Positions 39,376 through 43,022 of a stretch of DNA of 43,022 bases are shown here, in pieces. Source of the DNA: a virus. The position numbers and the translations under genes were made by a program. The notes beneath the pieces were generated by a model that was not told where the DNA came from, ran no database searches, and saw only the letters and a list, made by a program, of their open reading frames with translations. Numbering within the stretch: position 1 is the first letter of the stretch; each line of letters starts with the position of its first letter. The stretch lies in IMG/VR virus record IMGVR_UViG_3300023179_009103, positions 1-43,022 of that record. One strand, written 5' to 3'.

Positions 39376-42300
39376 ATGTTAGATTCAACACGATTTATTG
39401 ATGAAAGAATATCTTCATCTATAACATCTCTGGGCAATGTAGACGAAGCTATAGATAAAGACGCTCCTCTATCTTTTACAGAATGGTTAAAGTATAATAA
39501 TTCATTATTTACTAATGCTGACGATTTTTTATATAGATATCAATCTTATCTTAATAACTGGTATGAAGTAAAAGGCGAATCTAAGGTTAATTCAGCAGAA
39601 TTAATTAAAAAAACATACTCCTCCCTTCTAAGTGAAATTATTTTAAGCTATACCTCATCTGAAGAAAAGAGATTTTTAAAAAATTTAGATTTAAACAACA
39701 ATAGGGATTTAGCTATAGCTGTACCGTTTTTTGCAAAAAAAATAAAAGATATTTGCTTATATTATAGTACTTTAAGAGATGACGTTAAAACAGGGCAATT
39801 AAGATATAATTTAAAAGGGAGTAATTTCGGTATTGAAAAAATAGTATATAATGAAATTTCCAAATCTCTTGAAACTGATGACTTAACCGATTTTGTCAGA
39901 ACATTAAACCTCTCTCTTTCTGATATTAGAAACAATCTTGTAGTAAACATAGAAGATATATTTGATGAATTCCCGTATTATCTTGATGTAAGCCCTACTC
40001 AACCACCCTCAGCATACGGTATTACAAATGGTCAGAGAAACGAATATTTTGAATATAATACATACAATATAGATTCCTCTCTTTTTCTAGATTTTAATAG
40101 TGCAATAGTGCAGGCAATTTCTAGTTATCCCTTCTTTTTACTAGAACTAGGTACAAATAATTTTAATATTGATTATAAACCAACCTCAGATGAATTAAAC
40201 TTTTTAAAAGATAGTGATTTTATTAACACCGTAAATACAGAAACAGAAGAAAATTTAAATTTAAATCTTGAGAAGTCCGGTATTGAAAAGTTTATGGGAA
40301 CAGAATATTTTTATCTTTCAACCGGTAATACATCTACTGATATTGTTTCTGGTACTCTATTTACACCGGTTAATGATTTTGCTAACTATCTAAATAAAAG
40401 ATATCCCTCAGTTGCTGCAATACCTACAGTTCAATTTTTAAAAACAGCAAAAGAAATGGGGTTATTTTTTAAGCCTGATAAATTGGGGTTAAGTACATTT
40501 GTTAATTTTGGTAGCAAGTATAAGCTTTCTTCATTAAGTGCTAATACGCTTTATATTTTTCCTAACCCTGATAAATACGGTAATGTAAGCGGGCTTTCAA
40601 AAGATGTATTTGTATCTCCTTTTGAATTTGTCGATAATGTTTATGAATTAAAAATCGATTTTAGTAATCAATTTAGTTTTGGCGACGCTTATAGTAATCC
40701 CTACTCACAGACATTTAGAGCATATCAAAGCAGAGAGCAAACTAATAATCTAGCTTTACAGGGGTTAGCTAGATATACGGATTCCCAAGACTTTTTTAAA
40801 GGCGAATTTAGAAGTATATGGGCCAATCAAGATGTATTTCCATTGGTACCGCAAAATCTTTTTCCTATTGACAATAGAGTTGAAAAGCTTTATTCTCTTG
40901 ACAAAACACTTATACAACACAAGAGCGACGTTTATGGTAACGAGTTTAGTTTATATAAAAATGTATTTCCTAAGAAACAGCTTTCATTACAATCAATAAC
41001 ACAAGACGATGAAAGAATAAAATACTGTCAAATATTTGATGGACATTTAATGTTTGATCCTATTTCTGGTTTTTACTTTGATTATACTATGTTCGAACCA
41101 GATAAGGGGTATTCTGGTATAACCTTAAGATCTTCTATTCAAATACCCCCTGGCTCGGGGTACTTTACAAGAGGCCCTAATCTTACTTCAATATCACCTC
41201 TATCAGCCAAGTACTATAATAATGGTGTACCCACTTTCTCTCTAACAGGAACTCCAATTAATATAATTTCCTACAGGTTGCAACCAGAAACATTTTGCTC
41301 TACTGAAGTAACACCGTTATATCTATGTGAAGTTTTTGATGGTGTTACATTTATAGGAAGAGATGGCAATATACTTCCCGATTCACCCTCCGATAACCCC
41401 TCATACAATCCAGAAACAGATAATTTATATTATACAGATTTGGTAGACGGTGGTATATCTCCTACAGGTCCTAATTATAGAGCAAATTTTGCTAACCCCC
41501 CTATTTTTACCTATTTGCCGCCTTCCTCGGGATACACAAAAATAAATGGATTTGTTTATCTAGTAGACGGATTAGAGCCCTGCGGTTCCTCTAATGCAGC
41601 AGATAGAAATGCTGTTTATCAAGAAGAGAGTAGTTATTTAAACTATAGAGTTCCTTTTAGAAAAACAGCTGCTGCTGACCCCGGTGTTAGTCTTGAATAC
41701 AAAAAATCACTTTATGAAATAAAATTTATAGAATTTGGTGAACTGTATTATAGAAATTCAAACTCATCAATGACCTCTCCCGCTTCTTCAGCGCTAAGCG
41801 GTATATATACAAAATATAATTCATTTGTTAACAACGAGCTTAACACTAAATTAATTAATTTTGATTTATTTTACGATGTTATAATGTTTGAAACTGAAAA
41901 CTATCTTATATTTGATAAAATATTGTTTGATTATAAAGCAAATTTACCTATCGGCACAACTAAGGCTGATTCTTATTTTACAAGAGGTGGCAATAAGCTT
42001 TTTGAAAAATTATCTACAGTTTGGTTTAATGAAAAAACAAATAAACTATATTTTTGCAAAACTAATTTGTTCCCCTATCTTAGCGCAACAAATAGTAAGG
42101 TTATTTACCCCGAAATTTATGAAGTAGATATTAATACTCTTAATTTCTTAAAAATTTATCCTTTAGATAAAATAGAATCTCTTACCTATGATAAATTAAA
42201 GCAATTTTCTTTAGCAGAAAAAAATATTAATTTAAATATAGTTGAAATAGAAAAGCCTATATTTAGTTATGATGATGAAACAGCTAATTATGTTATAACA

Positions 42301-42522
42301 TACTTAGGTAAAGATTTATCTAATGTTTTCTATATTTTTAAAACGTACTTTAAATACATTAATGGTGCTATAACTAATATTAATACTCATATGTATTTGT
42401 TAGATCAAGATGTTATTAGTATTAACTTCGCAAACAACATTACACCTCCTTATTTAACATATAATATTTTAGGAAATAGTGCAGGTTCTGTTATTGACGG
42501 AGAATTTGTATTCGGAGCGTAA
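39376..42522 (+). CDS. Large structural protein, probable baseplate/wedge-associated
   Basis: 1048 residues. The N-terminal 220 residues are helical (TEWLKYNNSLFTNADDFLYRYQ, FFAKKIKDICLYYSTLRDD), similar in style to the C-terminal part of the preceding protein. The remainder is beta-rich and Tyr/Asn/Ser-rich with Gly-Pro turns, including two Cys pairs (FCSTEV..LYLCEV and EPCGSS). No enzymatic motif or signal peptide. Late box 5 nt upstream. By size and place it could correspond to a gp7, gp8 or gp10-type wedge/fibre-connector, but the family was not recognised. Confidence 0.72.
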   Translation: MLDSTRFIDERISSSITSLGNVDEAIDKDAPLSFTEWLKYNNSLFTNADDFLYRYQSYLNNWYEVKGESKVNSAELIKKTYSSLLSEIILSYTSSEEKRFLKNLDLNNNRDLAIAVPFFAKKIKDICLYYSTLRDDVKTGQLRYNLKGSNFGIEKIVYNEISKSLETDDLTDFVRTLNLSLSDIRNNLVVNIEDIFDEFPYYLDVSPTQPPSAYGITNGQRNEYFEYNTYNIDSSLFLDFNSAIVQAISSYPFFLLELGTNNFNIDYKPTSDELNFLKDSDFINTVNTETEENLNLNLEKSGIEKFMGTEYFYLSTGNTSTDIVSGTLFTPVNDFANYLNKRYPSVAAIPTVQFLKTAKEMGLFFKPDKLGLSTFVNFGSKYKLSSLSANTLYIFPNPDKYGNVSGLSKDVFVSPFEFVDNVYELKIDFSNQFSFGDAYSNPYSQTFRAYQSREQTNNLALQGLARYTDSQDFFKGEFRSIWANQDVFPLVPQNLFPIDNRVEKLYSLDKTLIQHKSDVYGNEFSLYKNVFPKKQLSLQSITQDDERIKYCQIFDGHLMFDPISGFYFDYTMFEPDKGYSGITLRSSIQIPPGSGYFTRGPNLTSISPLSAKYYNNGVPTFSLTGTPINIISYRLQPETFCSTEVTPLYLCEVFDGVTFIGRDGNILPDSPSDNPSYNPETDNLYYTDLVDGGISPTGPNYRANFANPPIFTYLPPSSGYTKINGFVYLVDGLEPCGSSNAADRNAVYQEESSYLNYRVPFRKTAAADPGVSLEYKKSLYEIKFIEFGELYYRNSNSSMTSPASSALSGIYTKYNSFVNNELNTKLINFDLFYDVIMFETENYLIFDKILFDYKANLPIGTTKADSYFTRGGNKLFEKLSTVWFNEKTNKLYFCKTNLFPYLSATNSKVIYPEIYEVDINTLNFLKIYPLDKIESLTYDKLKQFSLAEKNINLNIVEIEKPIFSYDDETANYVITYLGKDLSNVFYIFKTYFKYINGAITNINTHMYLLDQDVISINFANNITPPYLTYNILGNSAGSVIDGEFVFGA

Positions 42523-42523
42523 A

Positions 42524-43022
42524 ATGTATTACTATTTTACTACTAACGAAAAATCTTCAGTCTTATTTAATAGAGATTTTATTAATACTAATAAAGATTT
42601 TTATGTATCTTTCGACTATACTTGCTACGGTAGCCAGCCTTCCGGTGCGCACGGATTTAGTCTTGTGTTTGTTGATGCTAATACAAATAATTTTACAAAA
42701 GGATCTCCCGGGCCAGGGTTAGCAGGCTGCGCATTAACAGCATTTTATTTTGACGGTATTGGTTATTATTTAACAAAATTTCAAGGATTAGAAAATAATT
42801 ACCTTACAATAGGTTTTGATATTAATGGTTATTTTGGTAGCAACATAACCCAGCTAGACGGTCTTAGTACTTTTATACCTAATAGTATTTCCGTAAGAGC
42901 AGGCGCTCTATCTGCTAATAGTTTACTATACAGAACAGAAAGTTTAAATAGTACTTCTTTTAGCCCTCCTATATATTTGTATTCACAGACATTAACTCCC
43001 TCAGGCTATAATTCTTTTAGAG
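42524..43022 (+). CDS. Partial virion protein, possibly lectin-like (3' end outside window)
   Basis: ATG 42524, immediately after the preceding gene, open to the window edge (166 codons visible). Beta-strand-rich: FYVSFDYTCYGS, then GAHGFSLVFVDANT, GPGLAGCALTAFYFDGIGYY and YLTIGFDINGYFG. The order (G-x-G-F-x-x-x-F, G-G/P-G-x-A-G, then a V-x-F-D-x-N-like strand) resembles legume-type (L-type) lectin domains, which bind glycans. It would suit a fibre or adhesin at the end of a baseplate operon. The lectin call is weak, made on strand order only. Confidence 0.6.
   Translation, partial: MYYYFTTNEKSSVLFNRDFINTNKDFYVSFDYTCYGSQPSGAHGFSLVFVDANTNNFTKGSPGPGLAGCALTAFYFDGIGYYLTKFQGLENNYLTIGFDINGYFGSNITQLDGLSTFIPNSISVRAGALSANSLLYRTESLNSTSFSPPIYLYSQTLTPSGYNSFR

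Noticed and set aside
1-43022. tRNA genes, CRISPR arrays, insertion sequences, integrase or retron
   Set aside because: None recognised on reading both strands; phage core genes fill the window with little intergenic space.

Overview
The window is part of the genome of an AT-rich T4-like myovirus, probably a marine one related to cyanophage and pelagiphage myoviruses. This rests on recognisable T4 core proteins in a T4-like arrangement: helicase gp41, helicase loader gp59, ssDNA-binding gp32, sliding clamp gp45, primase gp61, clamp loader gp44, large terminase gp17, neck gp14, sheath gp18, tube gp19, hub assembly gp26/gp51-like proteins, tube cap gp48-like, wedge proteins gp53, gp25 and gp6, and a gp27-like hub. 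No tRNA, rRNA, CRISPR array, insertion sequence or integrase was recognised. The host cannot be read from the sequence; a low-GC marine bacterium is a guess.

Layout. 1-1.9 kb: a minus-strand virion-type protein (cut by the window edge), diverging from a class II amidotransferase and a glycosyltransferase. 1.9-9.6 kb: the replication block (gp41, an unknown, ribosomal protein bS21, gp59, gp32, an unknown, gp45, conserved small proteins, an RmlD-like reductase, gp61). 9.6-11.9 kb: small proteins, including one membrane protein with a zinc-ribbon-like motif. 11.8-14.7 kb, minus strand: a C1q-like fibre protein, gp14-like neck protein, a basic protein and a frameshifted acidic protein closed by a UUCG terminator. 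14.7-31 kb, plus strand: terminase, fibre, tube, sheath (frameshifted), tube, hub assembly, tape measure, cap, wedge, hub and a hub protein carrying a 3D peptidoglycan-lytic domain. 31-33.5 kb: a gp16-like protein, dUTPase, gp44 and a minus-strand virion-type protein. 33.5-43 kb: gp25, gp6, a PKD plus beta-propeller giant, another giant structural protein and a partial lectin-like protein.

The most striking signal is in the promoters. Twenty T4-late-type boxes (consensus NNTAAATA) lie directly before start codons, 18 of them with exactly 5 or 6 nt between box and start. Seven sigma70-like promoters all have a 16-nt spacer, and six of them place the start codon exactly 6 nt after the -10 box. 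Both geometries put the predicted transcription start on, or within about one base of, the start codon, so much of this phage's mRNA should be leaderless. The one early gene with a real leader (amidotransferase) has a perfect Shine-Dalgarno sequence and seems to start at ATT. The phage also carries its own bS21, a ribosomal protein beside the anti-Shine-Dalgarno region, which suggests (inference only) that it tunes host ribosomes toward its leaderless messages.

The two promoter classes match function. Sigma70-like promoters precede replication and nucleotide genes; late boxes precede structural and virion genes on both strands. Several late genes, mostly on the minus strand, encode proteins whose N-termini resemble T4 capsid-targeting peptides, suggesting proteins packaged inside the head.
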